Positions 43,660 through 54,900 of a DNA stretch of 64,000 bases are shown in pieces (position 1 is the first letter of the stretch; every line of letters begins with the position of its first letter). Below the pieces are notes generated by a model. That model did no database searches and had not been told where the DNA came from. It worked only from the letters and a program-made list of their open reading frames with translations. Source of the stretch: Strigamia acuminata (Eukaryota; Arthropoda; Chilopoda; Geophilomorpha; Linotaeniidae); contig OX442315.1 in the NCBI GenBank assembly GCA_949358305.1, positions 14,100,427 to 14,164,426 of the forward strand, written 5' to 3'. The position numbers and the translations under genes were made by a program.

Positions 43660-44146
43660 CTGAAACAACGCACACTTTTTTTGTCAATGTTACCATTACC
43701 GGTGCACTCTACTTTTCAAAAAGTACTACATCTCGCATTACCTGAGATCCCGCGAGGCAGGGTCACTTCTTCGAATATCACTTCTCAGACAGTCACTTCT
43801 AAGACCACGTTTCTTGAATAGGTCGTTTCTCAGACAAATATTTTTCGAAGAAACGACCCATTCGATAAGTGATCATCTGAAAAATCACCCACAATTTCCA
43901 ATTTCCAATTTCCAACATATTCTAATCTTGTGTCGAAGTAATGAATGTCGAAGAAACAACTCATTTTTGCGAATTTTCGAAGAAATGAAATTCGAAGAAG
44001 TATGGGATACCAAAAAGAAATATAAAATGTAAAAAAAAATGCCCCACTTTAGGGCAGGGTTGACCTTTTTTGTTGGGTTTGTGTTTTTCCATTGAAATGT
44101 TCCAAATAAGCAAAATAAAAGTGTGAATACTTTGGATATTTTTCAC

Positions 44147-44276
44147 CATTTGGTCCCAGACATGTTGGCTCCAGTAGATAATCTCCCCAAATATTTCTCT
44201 GTCTTCGACCATTCCATTGCTGACACCTTTGCAGTGGCTCCACTAGTGCCGAGGTGAGGAAACACAATCCTAGGAT
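44147..44276 (-). CDS. spz: Spaetzle-like exon 2 (rest of signal peptide, prodomain)
   Basis: Acceptor TTTTCTTTTAAG; encodes ILGLCFLTSALVEPLQRC and on to EPTCLGPN; donor GTGAAA at 44146. If not spliced there, the frame would stop at 44049. Splicing is preferred because it gives a full-length in-phase model. Confidence 0.6.
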
Positions 44277-44413
44277 CTTAAAAGAAAAAAAAATAAATTG
44301 TAATAAAGGTGATTTGGTTGACAAATCGGAGTTTAAACTATCGAAGTTTGTGTTTTTACTCTGATTTTGGAACACAGAGAGCAAATGATGAAGTTTTTTT
44401 GCTAGAAAGTTAC

Positions 44414-44443
44414 CTGTAGAGTGAGTTGAGTAGTTGCCTTCAT
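44414..44443 (-). CDS. spz: Spaetzle-like exon 1 (start codon)
   Basis: ATG at 44443-44441 with context AATAATGAAG; ten codons (MKATTQLTLQ) then GTAACT. With exon 2 it forms a standard signal peptide. The hydrophobic run spanning the splice supports both exons. Confidence 0.65.
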
Positions 44444-45891
44444 TATTTTTCTTTCACCTGTTGCTTCGTGTGACCTGCTGCTCCAAGGCGACCTGAGCTC
44501 TTAAATGATCACTTGTGGTTCAGGTTGAATATGAACCAGTCTGATTTATCTATTCCTACTGGATGAAATGGGGCTGGTCATTAATGACGTCATTTTTTGA
44601 AGAAAATTCAAAATTTTAATTTTAATTTAAAAATAAATAAATTTAGGAATATTCTATTGGATAAAATTGATATGTAATTAAAATTAGATGTTATTTTGTT
44701 TTAAAATTGTTAATTTTTATATTCCGTACATAAAATAATTAAAATTGGAGATTTTAAAAAGAGTTTATAGTGTTTTTAGGTTTATTTTATTGTTTTTGTT
44801 ATTGTTTTTTTTGTAGTGGGGAAATGAAAACGATGTTTTTGGAATGTCGGAATTTGTTTGGTTTTCGACTTTTATTAAAAGGGGGAAGAGTGATTTTTGT
44901 GACGTCATTTATGAACGGCCACCCGCATTCTTATTTCTTTTGGGTTAACTTGACGACTGCTTAGTTTCCGGTAGGATATCCTTTTGCCCGATAGCTGCGG
45001 GCGAGAATCGAATTTCGAAAGAATTTAAATACTTTAAGTCTGACATTGAGGATGGTCTACCATCAGTCACAGGAAATTAGAAAAAATGGAGCAAAAATGG
45101 CTACCGATACGGCGATACCTGAACTCTAAAAATAAATTATCATCCAAACAAAAAAAAATTAAAATTAAAATTGAAAAATTAAAAAATAAATAAATAAAAC
45201 CTAAAATTCCATATAAACCAATTTCCCAAACTAATTTTATTTATTTTAATAGTTTTGGATTAATAAAAAAATAAAATAAAAATAAATTTCTCACTTTAAA
45301 AAACCGCCGCTAGATGGCAGCAAGCCCTAACGGCAAAACACTAAAACCGGCTAAAACCCCGCAGTATATAACTCGCCAAAAAACCACCCGTAAACGTGAA
45401 ATAAAAACCACAAAAATAGAATCGGTGTCATTGAAAACAAACTTTAAACTCTCGATCACTCGATAACAGATCAAACGATAAAAATTCCAACTCACACATC
45501 CAGGTATCCACCCATACCGCCACGAACTGACAAAACCACGTGATTTCCAAACAAGGCCATCCAAAAAACAAACAAAAACAAAATCCAAATCAAACGAAAA
45601 AAAATAAAAACACCAAAAATAAAACATCCAAATTTCTCCAAACCGCCAACATCCCACGAACAAACAAAACAAAAAACAACGAAAAATCGCCATTCGACAG
45701 ATTTGAAAAACCAACGCCAGGATACTTTTGGCGGGAATGTGTTATGAGAGTGCCTGCACTCTCCCCGTAGTAAAGTCGACTTTCCCTGAGTAGTTCCCAG
45801 TTGTGAGTCTTTTTGAGGATCGGGAAGAAGAATAGGTGCAGATAGTGTGTGTGTGTGTGTGTATGTTGAGTGTGGGTCACGTGGGTTTAAA
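44444..45891. promoter_or_regulatory. Head-to-head intergenic region, spz-like and laminin alpha
   Basis: 1.45 kb between the two start codons, holding both promoters and 5' UTRs. On the laminin side are a perfect palindrome GAGAGTGC/GCACTCTC (45746-45763), (GT)n at 45847-45864 and an E-box CACGTG (45878-45883). On the spz side a TATA-like TTTAAGAG lies at about 44500 (minus). A CTCF-like CTAGATGGCAGC is at about 45310. 44580-45300 is AT-rich and unremarkable. Confidence 0.5.
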
Positions 45892-45895
45892 ATGA
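45863..45895 (+). other. Upstream ORF overlapping the laminin start (ATGA)
   Basis: A 10-codon frame starting at ATG 45863 whose TGA (45893-45895) overlaps the laminin ATG (45892-45894). If included in the 5' UTR it could limit laminin translation or feed it by reinitiation. Confidence 0.5.
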
Positions 45896-45985
45896 AGAGC
45901 AGTCATGCCTCAACATCCCACCTGCATCCATTTTTCGTGCTCTGTTTGATGTGGCCATTGGTATTGGTCAATCCTCAAAGTGAAG
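45892..45985 (+). CDS. wb: Laminin alpha exon 1 (signal peptide)
   Basis: MKSSHAS.. to NPQSE plus one base, then GTAAGT. The phase fits exon 2 exactly (G + AA makes Glu). The upstream frame has no earlier ATG. Confidence 0.85.
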
Positions 45986-48900
45986 GTAAGTTATTCACTT
46001 TCTATTTAAATAAACACCTTGTTTTAATTTGTGATTTGTTTTTAAAGGGTCCAGGGACCCCTCAGGAACGCGGGTGGAGTTTTATGGTGAGTGAAAATGA
46101 TTTTTGGTTTTTTGTTTTTTTGGTTTTGGTTTTTTTGGTTTTGTTTTGGGTTAATGGGGATGGGATGATTGAATTTTTTGGATGGTTGTGGGAGGTCTGT
46201 TTACTATGTGTTGAGACTGGTTTGGGTGAACTTGATAGCCATTAAAATGGGCAAATACCTGTGTTTTATGTTGGGGATTGGTTTACAAAGTGTTTGATTT
46301 CACTCCATTGTTAATTTTGGTTGGTTTGTTTTAGTTGGCGGTGGAAATGGGGATTTTTTTTGGGTGGGAATGGTGGTTTTGGGTGGGAAGTTGGGGGTTT
46401 GTGAGTGGGTTGTGATTTTTTGGGGGTAAAAATGGTGTTTTTGAGAGAAAGTGGTGATTTTTTTGTTTTTATAAATGTAGATTTTTCGTTAGGAAATGTG
46501 AATTTCTTGTTTAAAATGTGGATTTCTTGTTAGAAAATGTGGATTTCTGGTTAGGAAATGGGAACTTCTTGTTTAAAATGTGGATTTCTTGTTAGAAAAT
46601 GTGGATTTCTTGTTAGAAAATGTGGATTTCTTGTTAGAAAATGTGGTTTTCTTGTTTAAAATGTGGATTTCTTGTTAGAAAATGTGGTTTTCTTGTTAGA
46701 AAATGTGGATTTCTTGATAGAAAACGTGAATTTCTTGAGAGAAAATGGAAATTTCGTGATAGAATATGTGCATTTCTTGATTAAAAATGGACTTTTTGGT
46801 AGGAAAAGTTGATTTTTATTGAAATGTGTTTTTATTAAAATGTGTTTTTAGGTTAAAATGATCCTTTTGGGATAGAAAATGTGGATTTTTGGAAAAAAAT
46901 GTGGATTTTGGCTAAAAAAAAATGTGGATTTTTGAAAAATTGTGAAAATTTTGGAAATTTTTTTGGATTTTTGTTAAAATTGTGGATTTTCGGTAAAATG
47001 GTGGATTTTTGGTAAAATTGTGGATTTTTGGTTAAAATTTTAGTTTTTTGGTTAAAATCTGTTTTTTTTTTTTGTTTAAAATGTGGTAAAAAATATGTAT
47101 TTTTTGGGAGAAAATTCTTTTTTTTTTTTGGTTAAAATGCTGAATTTTTTGGTTAAAATGCTGAATTTTTTTGGTAAAAAGTTGAATTTTTCGGCTAAAA
47201 TCTTCATTTGTTTGCTTAAATTCTTGATTTTTCGGCTGAAGAAATGCTTAAAAAGACCAATTAGTCCAAAAATTAATATTGACATAGTATAACTTTTATC
47301 AAATTGAGTGATAAAAAGCGATTTCTTATCACTTCACACCTTATAAAGTTCATTTCTTGGGTGAGGAGGTTTTTATCACAGGTGTAGGGACCTGAAAAGG
47401 TCACAAGGTGTTATAAAAAGCAACTGGAGCAGCGCGTCATTACGTTTGCATTCATTTCAAGTCCTCGCTTCATTTGGCGCTGTTAGCTAGTGACAACTTT
47501 TGTCCCTCCCAGACAAAATAACAAAAAATAAATAAAAATAAATACAAACAAATAAAAATGTCGGGAAAAATTTTTTTTTTTTAATTTAAAGGTAAAGTAA
47601 ACACTTAGAATGAGATTCTATTTCCATTCACACAAGTTGACCAAGGTTATTCTATCTTGTCTGGTCATGGACCTATGTCTGGTCGGCCTCAAGTCCTAAA
47701 AATGACGTCACATTTGATGACGTCACAAATTTGCTGTCAACACACGTGTTATCATTTACAAGCGGGGATTAAGAAAACGTGAAATTCCCAACCCGTAATC
47801 CGCTTTAAACCATACATTTCCAGATTTGCGAAGGCAATCTGTGCACGGTACATGTAAACATGTGATAAATCACATATTTAATTACAAATTAAAAAAACAA
47901 CCCAAACAACGCCCATGTTTCGTCTAGTGCAAGACCCGAACCGGAATCGTCTTTTGTAAACGAGCCGAAAATTTAAATTTAATTTTTTTAGATTTCCGCC
48001 GAAACCGAGTCGAATTTTCACTCAAATTGGTCGTTTTTATCACGAAAATGATGTATTTTTAACAGTTTTGGTTCGTGGGACCGTTTTTCGATCCCAAAAC
48101 TGCATTTTATTGCTAAAACGTGATTCCGCGCATGCGCAGAAACAAAAATGTGCGGCGCCCAGCATGTCGGGCAGTAAATCTCTGAAAAAGAAGCGCGTTT
48201 GAATTACAGGTGGACAGTATGGATTAGGAATCGCCAGAGACACAATGGGGGGTGAACACTAAACGGGGTTGACCATTGTCCACTAGAGGGCGTGAACAGG
48301 GGGCGGCATAGGCCAAAGGAATCTTGCAAACTATTCAACAAAAGAGGATAATTTATTACGTCATTGTTGGGTAGTAAAAAAAAAAAGAAATAGAAAATAA
48401 ATTTCATTAAAAATCGTTTCTTTTCTCTCGTTTGCACGACGTAACAAAAACAAACATAAATCGCTTGTCAAAACAAACCTAGTTGTCGAGTTTTGACTCA
48501 TTTCATCAACAGATGTCTTTTGTGCGGATAAATAACACTGGGTTCCGGTCTGCCTCTATCCACCCTCTGCTCGTTTAGTCGTTTGCAAAAGCATTTCGCT
48601 TCATCCCTTTGGTCACGCTTCTATCATTAATTCCTGCTGGTGGTCGTGAATTTTTCTCTTCCTCGTGCTCGTTTCAAATGAGCCAAATGTATTTCATGAG
48701 CACATTCAGCCATTGTTTTATTTTGAAAGAAAAAATGAAATTAATTTTTTTTGGTGTGGGGGGGGGGGGGGGGGGTGTGTTGGGTAATTGGGTATTGTAT
48801 TTAAATTTTTTTTTTTTTTTTTTGGTTTGAATGTTGTTGTGTAATTCGTTTGTGGGTGTTTTGGAATCTTAACAGGAATCTTGAGTTCTGTCAACATAAT

Positions 48901-51900
48901 ACAAGACATGTAATGTCACAAGTGGCACTTACAAGTGTCCTCTTGTCGATTAGTCAGACGAAGATGAATTGTACAGCACAAAAAGAGGGAGATTTTACAC
49001 TGTGGACTTTATGTGGTTTTAATAGGCTGGATTGAGTGCCAAGATGATGATGATGGTAAATTTTTTGTATTTTTTTTTTAAATTGAATTTTATTCTTTAA
49101 ATTTTAAATTTCAAATAAAAATTTACGGTAAGTTTTCAACATACGAACGAGTTCTAGTCCGAGAAGGTTTTCGCAAGTCGGAATTGTTCGTAAATTCAGA
49201 AAAGGTGTACAAGGTCGAAAAGTAGAAACCATATTTTACCGATTAAGAGTCGCCCTCGAATTGTAGCTACCCTCGAATAGTAGCCGTTATATCGATAATT
49301 CGTTATATCGCGATTCGTTATAAAGAGTTTCGACTGTATAGTGATCATCGTTCCACATTGTGGAGATATGTGTATGAAAATGTATGACACGACTACGGAA
49401 AGTTGTATTTCCATTATATTTACAGTACTGACATTTAGTTTTAGGTCTAGGGTTTTGGTTAAAGGGGAAAGACGTAGTTCTAGGTCAAAATATGTGTAAT
49501 TTAAATTGTGGGAAAGTGTTGTAGGAGATTTTCGAGTTTAAGTTTGAGTTCTAAGTCCATGGTTTAATTTAATGCTTGAGAAATCCCTTGGGAGTTGATG
49601 CTTGTTTGTGTTTATGTTGGGGTATAAGCTGGGAGCATTAGGCTTAATTTAGTTTTTATTATCTAGTAATTATCTTGAATGCTTCAGACATAAACAATGT
49701 AGAGTAAAATGTGGAGGAAATGGGAAAAAAGTGAAAGAAATGGGGAGAAAAAAGTAAAGGAAATGAAAAAAAAGTGAAAGAAATGAAAAAGTAAAGATAA
49801 AACCACAAAAAATCCTAAATGAAGGAAATATTTCAATAAAATTGAGGAGAAAAATGGAAGAAAAAATGGAAATAATGAAGCAAATAATAAATAATAACGT
49901 AAAAAAGGTGTGGGGGATGAAAAAAATTGGAATAAACCGAGTGAAATGACAAAAAAGGGGGAAAATGATGGAAAAATTATTTTAAAAATTGGGGAAAAAA
50001 AATTTTAAAATGAAAAAAATTGAAAAGTAATGAAATAGGTTGAGAAAATAAAGGAGAAAAGGTTGAAAAAAGTTGGCGACAAGTTGAAAATTGAAAAAAA
50101 TGAAATAAAATGAGAAAAAACATGAAAAATCTGGAAAAAACATGAAAAATCTGGAAAAAACATGAAAAATTTGTAAAAACATGAAAAATAAGGAAGAAAC
50201 ATGAAAAATCTGGAAAAAAAATGAAAAATTTGGAAAAACATGAAAAATAAGGAAAAAACATGAAAAATCTGGAAAAAACAAGAAAAATCTGGAAAAAAAA
50301 CATGAAAATAACATGAAAAGAAGTATGCAAAGTATAGAAATAACAATAAAAACTTTTTAAAAAAAATTAAGATAAAGTAAAAAAAAATTAATCCAAATAA
50401 ACCTACATCCAACTTAACTCTCCACACACCGCCAAACACATCACCTTGAGTAGCTAATCACCCAAAACCGACAGATTGGTGCCCTTATTCACCTCCCTAA
50501 CCCTCAGACCCCTTTATTTCCACAACGAATCCAATTCCTTTCAACTTGAATGACAAAATGAACGAAGGTGTGGCCCAAGCGCTCTACACACCTGGCAGGT
50601 ACAAAGGCCTTGCTCACATCTCAATTTACAATTTTGATAAATAGATCCACATCACTCCAAACTGCACAAAAATGCATCACACACACTTCTCTTCACCTTG
50701 TATTACTTTTCATTTCACAACCACATTTCATTTCTTTATTTCCACAATCTCAACTTCCAAATGTGAACCTTACACCCTCACCCACCATAAACCAAAAAGT
50801 GTTATCATAAACCTGCAATTTATGACACAACTAGATCAAAGTCTATTGGATTTCCTGTGAACCAAGCAGCAGCCATCTTTAATTTTATTTTTTCAATCTT
50901 GATTCCTGCCCCAGGACAGGGTGGGTTGTTGAAATGAAGTCTCAGGAATTTTTTTTCCATTTTTTTTTCTTTCTTTTTTTTTACACTCTTTCCTTCCCCT
51001 GTTTCCCATATATGGAAGTAATCTTGTCTTCCTCAGCCCTGTGGCACCAAAAGATATCACTTTTATGGCATTTCATCCTCTTTATATACACTTAGATATT
51101 TTAATAAAAAAATATTTATGTCATTTTGACTCGAAACCCCCCCAAATGTAAAGAAATGTCATTGGCATTTGACGAAGGATTAAAATTTAATACGGTAGAA
51201 CCTCGATTGTCGGAACACCAGTTATACGAATGATCGATTATCCGAACAGCACAAAGCAATTTTTTATCAATTTTTTACTGATTTTTATCGGTTTTTTAAT
51301 GTTTTTTGACGATTTTTATCCATTTTTGGTCTGTTTTAATGTTTTTTAACAACTGTATTTTACCGATTAAAAGTCACCCTCGAATTGTAGCCGTGGCAGA
51401 GACACCAAGAATACGGTATTTTTGCAAAAGTACGGTATTGTTTCGATACCGTACGATGAACATACGCTTGAACATACGAACGAACATACGCTTGAACGAT
51501 GAACATACGCTTTGTTTGTGACATTCAGACTTCGTTTGTAACATTAAACAAATATAACAAACGAAAAACCGAAATTGTAATTGCTGACAAAAATGGCAGT
51601 TTTGAATAAGAGCCGCGGCTCAACAAAAGTCATTAAAATATACCGTATTTTATCGATTAAAATGACTTTTTGTTTTTGTATGCAGTACAGTGTGTGTATA
51701 AACCTAATGTTCGATTATCCGAACAATTCGGTTTTATGAACACCCATGTCGGTTAATCGAGACTCTACTGTAAGTTTACGTGGACGTAGTTTTCTAGATA
51801 AGTCAAAAACTGAATTTAATTCATCGGCAAAACTGTGCGTAGCGTTTGTTTTCTGGTAGATGTGATGTCATATGTGACGGTGAAATTTGCACATTAATTA

Positions 51901-54900
51901 CCCATAATGCAGTTTGCTTATCTGGAATAATAAAATGTCTGTTGATCTGTTTAGAATCTTAAACAACTAAATTTAGCTCACCTAACTTTTCCCAAAAGCA
52001 AGAAGTGTTAAAATTTGTTGTAAAACCCATGAATTTCCGTTTATAATTTTTGCTATTTTTAATAAGGGAGCGAAATATCGAGGTAAGTACTGCATTTTTA
52101 TGCATGCATGGGTGTTTACATTGCAAATTGCATTGCGCAAAATGCCCAAAATCTACCTCGTCCAAGTGGAATTTAGTTTTTCAAATTAGCATGTCCTTTG
52201 CGGAAAAACTGGTTTGTTAGCGTGTGTAAAACAAAATTCGAATTTTTACTTTTCTGGAAAACTGTGACTGTGGAAACCTGGCGATTGATTTTAACTTTTA
52301 ATTGCCGCAAATTCGAAAATAAAATCCAGATGCAAGAAGGCAAGGGTAGGGTAGAGGCAAAAGAAGTGTTTTTTGATGAACCCGACTCACTCTCCCCTAG
52401 GAAAAAGCTATTTCTTGTCAAGTGGGTCTCAAGTGTGGGAGAAATTTTCTTCTTCAAGGTCAGTTCAGGTAGTAGGAGAAACAAAAGACACTTGCACAGT
52501 TGCACTTGTGTCTTGTCTTTATGGGATTTTGTAAGTGAACGAGGTGGATGGAGAAAAATAAGTGAATAAAAATTTTTATATTTATTTTTATTGCTTTATT
52601 TCTTTATTTTTTTGGGGATTAAAAAAGTCTTCCCTGCAGCACTGCTTGAGATAAACATCCCAGATGATGAGGCACCTTGTGGTGATTTGAAGTATTCATA
52701 ACAAGAGCCATAAAGGGGTGGACTTGATTTCATACCTGGTATTAAGTGGGTGGTATTACTTGATTAGGGAGACTTGGTCCTCAATTTGGTATATAATGTT
52801 TTATAACATGCTGTGGGAAAAGATTTAATTTAAAAAGGAAAAAAAATGAATTTACATTTCAATTTATAGGAATTAAAGGGAACAGGATCATAAAAGTTGG
52901 AATTTTAGCTCGAAAATAATTATTTATTTAATTTTTTTTTCATTTATTTCAAAGAAGTACTAAAAACATTTTGAAAACAAAATAATAACTGAATAAATTA
53001 ATTTTAATCGTGTAAAGTGACAGGTTTGTGAGAGATGAATTGGGCACCGTGCAGGCGGCATCATCGAAATAGGCCTAAATAGAAGTAAACCAATTCCAGT
53101 ATAGTTGTGAATTAGAAGATAAGTAATAATACATCCCACGTTTTATAACTACCCCGAAATAACGTTAAAATCTGAATGATAACAGTGCAAAAATATAAAA
53201 ATAATTATTTTTTTCTTGAAACATGAATTTTAAAATAATAAAACTTCCTTGCACATTCACTTCCAAGTTCCTACTCATCTCCTGTTCCGCTTCCTTGCCA
53301 ATTAACCGTCGTATGAAAGTCCTTGCGTGTGTGGAAAAGAAATGAAGCCACCGACCCCATCACATATATAAAACATTAACGTTTAATCTCTTTAATGCAA
53401 TTTAAAAATTAAAATTTAAAAAAAGGAAGAAAAATTAAAATAAAAAAAAAACCTGAGATTTTCCATTAAGAAAATGAGAAATGTAATCAAATTATTGGAA
53501 AATTCATCTGATAATTTAATACTTTTTTAAAAAAAAATATTTTTTAACTTTAGGGTTTGCTTTTTATTATTTGCTGTCGAAATGTGAGTTGTACTTTTAA
53601 ACATCAAACCATGGAAGTGGGTCCCAGTTAAAGACCCCCCTTGGAGAAAATTGGGACCTTGGTTCCTCCTTTTAGTGGTTAAAATATGGCGGTAGGTCTT
53701 TGCTAGAGGATAATTAATGGAGGAAGAGGACAAATGAATTTCAAGGAGAGTTCAGTTCAGTATTGTATGAGTGTACAGTGAAGTGTACACCTGGTATTTT
53801 TCAGCAATTTGGGTGCATTAAGTGTTAATTTGACTTCCTGTGAATGTTTATTCTAGGAAAAACATAAATGGGTAAAAAAAATACATTGAAATTATATTCC
53901 AATTTTGCGATGTCTTTTGAAGTGCATTGGGTTTCGCGAGAATGCATTTTGTAATATTGTATTTTATCAATTAAGAACCCCGGCTTTTATTCAAAACTGC
54001 CATTTTTGTCAGCAATTTTAATTTCGGTTTTTCGTTTGTTACGTTTGTTTAATGTAACATACAAAGTCTGAATGTCACAAACGAAGCGTACGTTCATCGT
54101 TCTTGAGGTTAAATACGGAAACAATATCGTACTTTTGCAAAAATACAGTATTCTTGGTGTCTCAGCGGCGGCTACTATTCGAAGATGGCTACAATTCGAA
54201 TGCGACTCTTAATCGGTAAAATACGGTACATTTTATTGGTTTGCAAATGATAATACATTTTGTAAAATATATTATGAAATGCATTATTTAATGTACAAAT
54301 ATATCTGTAAAATGGTATTTTTTGCATTTTCTCATGTAAATTGATGAAAATTTAATTGGAAAAATACAATTTTTAAAAAAAAATAAAACAAAAAATCAAT
54401 TATTTTTTAAGCGGTGAACATTTTATCAAAAAAAAAACCTCCGATTATTTTCTTGCTTTTTCTATTCACTTAAAAGCAGATAGCAATTATGTCATTTTTC
54501 TAAAACTACTCAACCAATTTCCTCCCATTTTAAATTAATATTTAAAAAAATAAATTAGAAAAAAACATTAAGGAACATCATTTTTCTTTTTTTTCCTTTT
54601 CTTTTTTTCTATCTTTTTATTTTTAAGTTTTTAGACAAAAAAAAAGATTGAAAAAAAGTTTGTTAATCTTTATAAAATGACAAGTCAATTACCTTTACTT
54701 TACACAATAGTGGAAGAGGGAGGGTTATCCATCATCATTTTTATCCCTGATTAGTTTTTTTCCAGTGCATTCTTTAACGAAAAAGGTCCACCACACCCAG
54801 TTTTATTTAACTGTTAAGATGAAAATATTCCTTCATTTTGAATGGAATTCTGAGACAAAAGAAAATGAGAGACGGTTTTCTAATTAGGTTTTTGTCGTAC

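Larger units (their letters stand above)
25924..44443 (-). pseudogene. spz: Spaetzle-like Toll ligand gene, interrupted by an LTR retrotransposon
   Basis: Whole-gene span. Six exons (44414-44443, 44147-44276, 43531-43659, 42559-42718, 42461-42483 plus 27470-27596, and 25924-26104) join in consistent phases once the retrotransposon and one AATC copy are disregarded. They give 780 nt, 259 residues and a stop. Spaetzle proteins are secreted cystine-knot ligands of Toll receptors, made as pro-proteins. The product starts with a signal peptide (MKATTQLTLQILGLCFL..), then a prodomain, then a C-terminal knot with seven cysteines: SCNN, RLCQ, YEEC, SDEC, GKC and ESGCVC. The KC-T-Q-x-Y...SGC-x-C ending is the family signature. 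In this haplotype the 14.86-kb insertion, antisense to the gene, lies between the first and second knot cysteines, so no functional knot can be made. Exons 1-3 are less certain than 4-6. Which spz paralogue it is I cannot tell. Confidence 0.8.

Noticed and set aside
45310-45714. 134-codon minus-strand frame in the laminin/spz promoter region
   Set aside because: Trp/Phe-rich translation of AT/GT-rich DNA without domain, and it crosses low-complexity A-rich sequence.
49977-50439. Phe-rich minus-strand frames of up to 144 codons
   Set aside because: Derived from the 20-bp minisatellite; not a protein.
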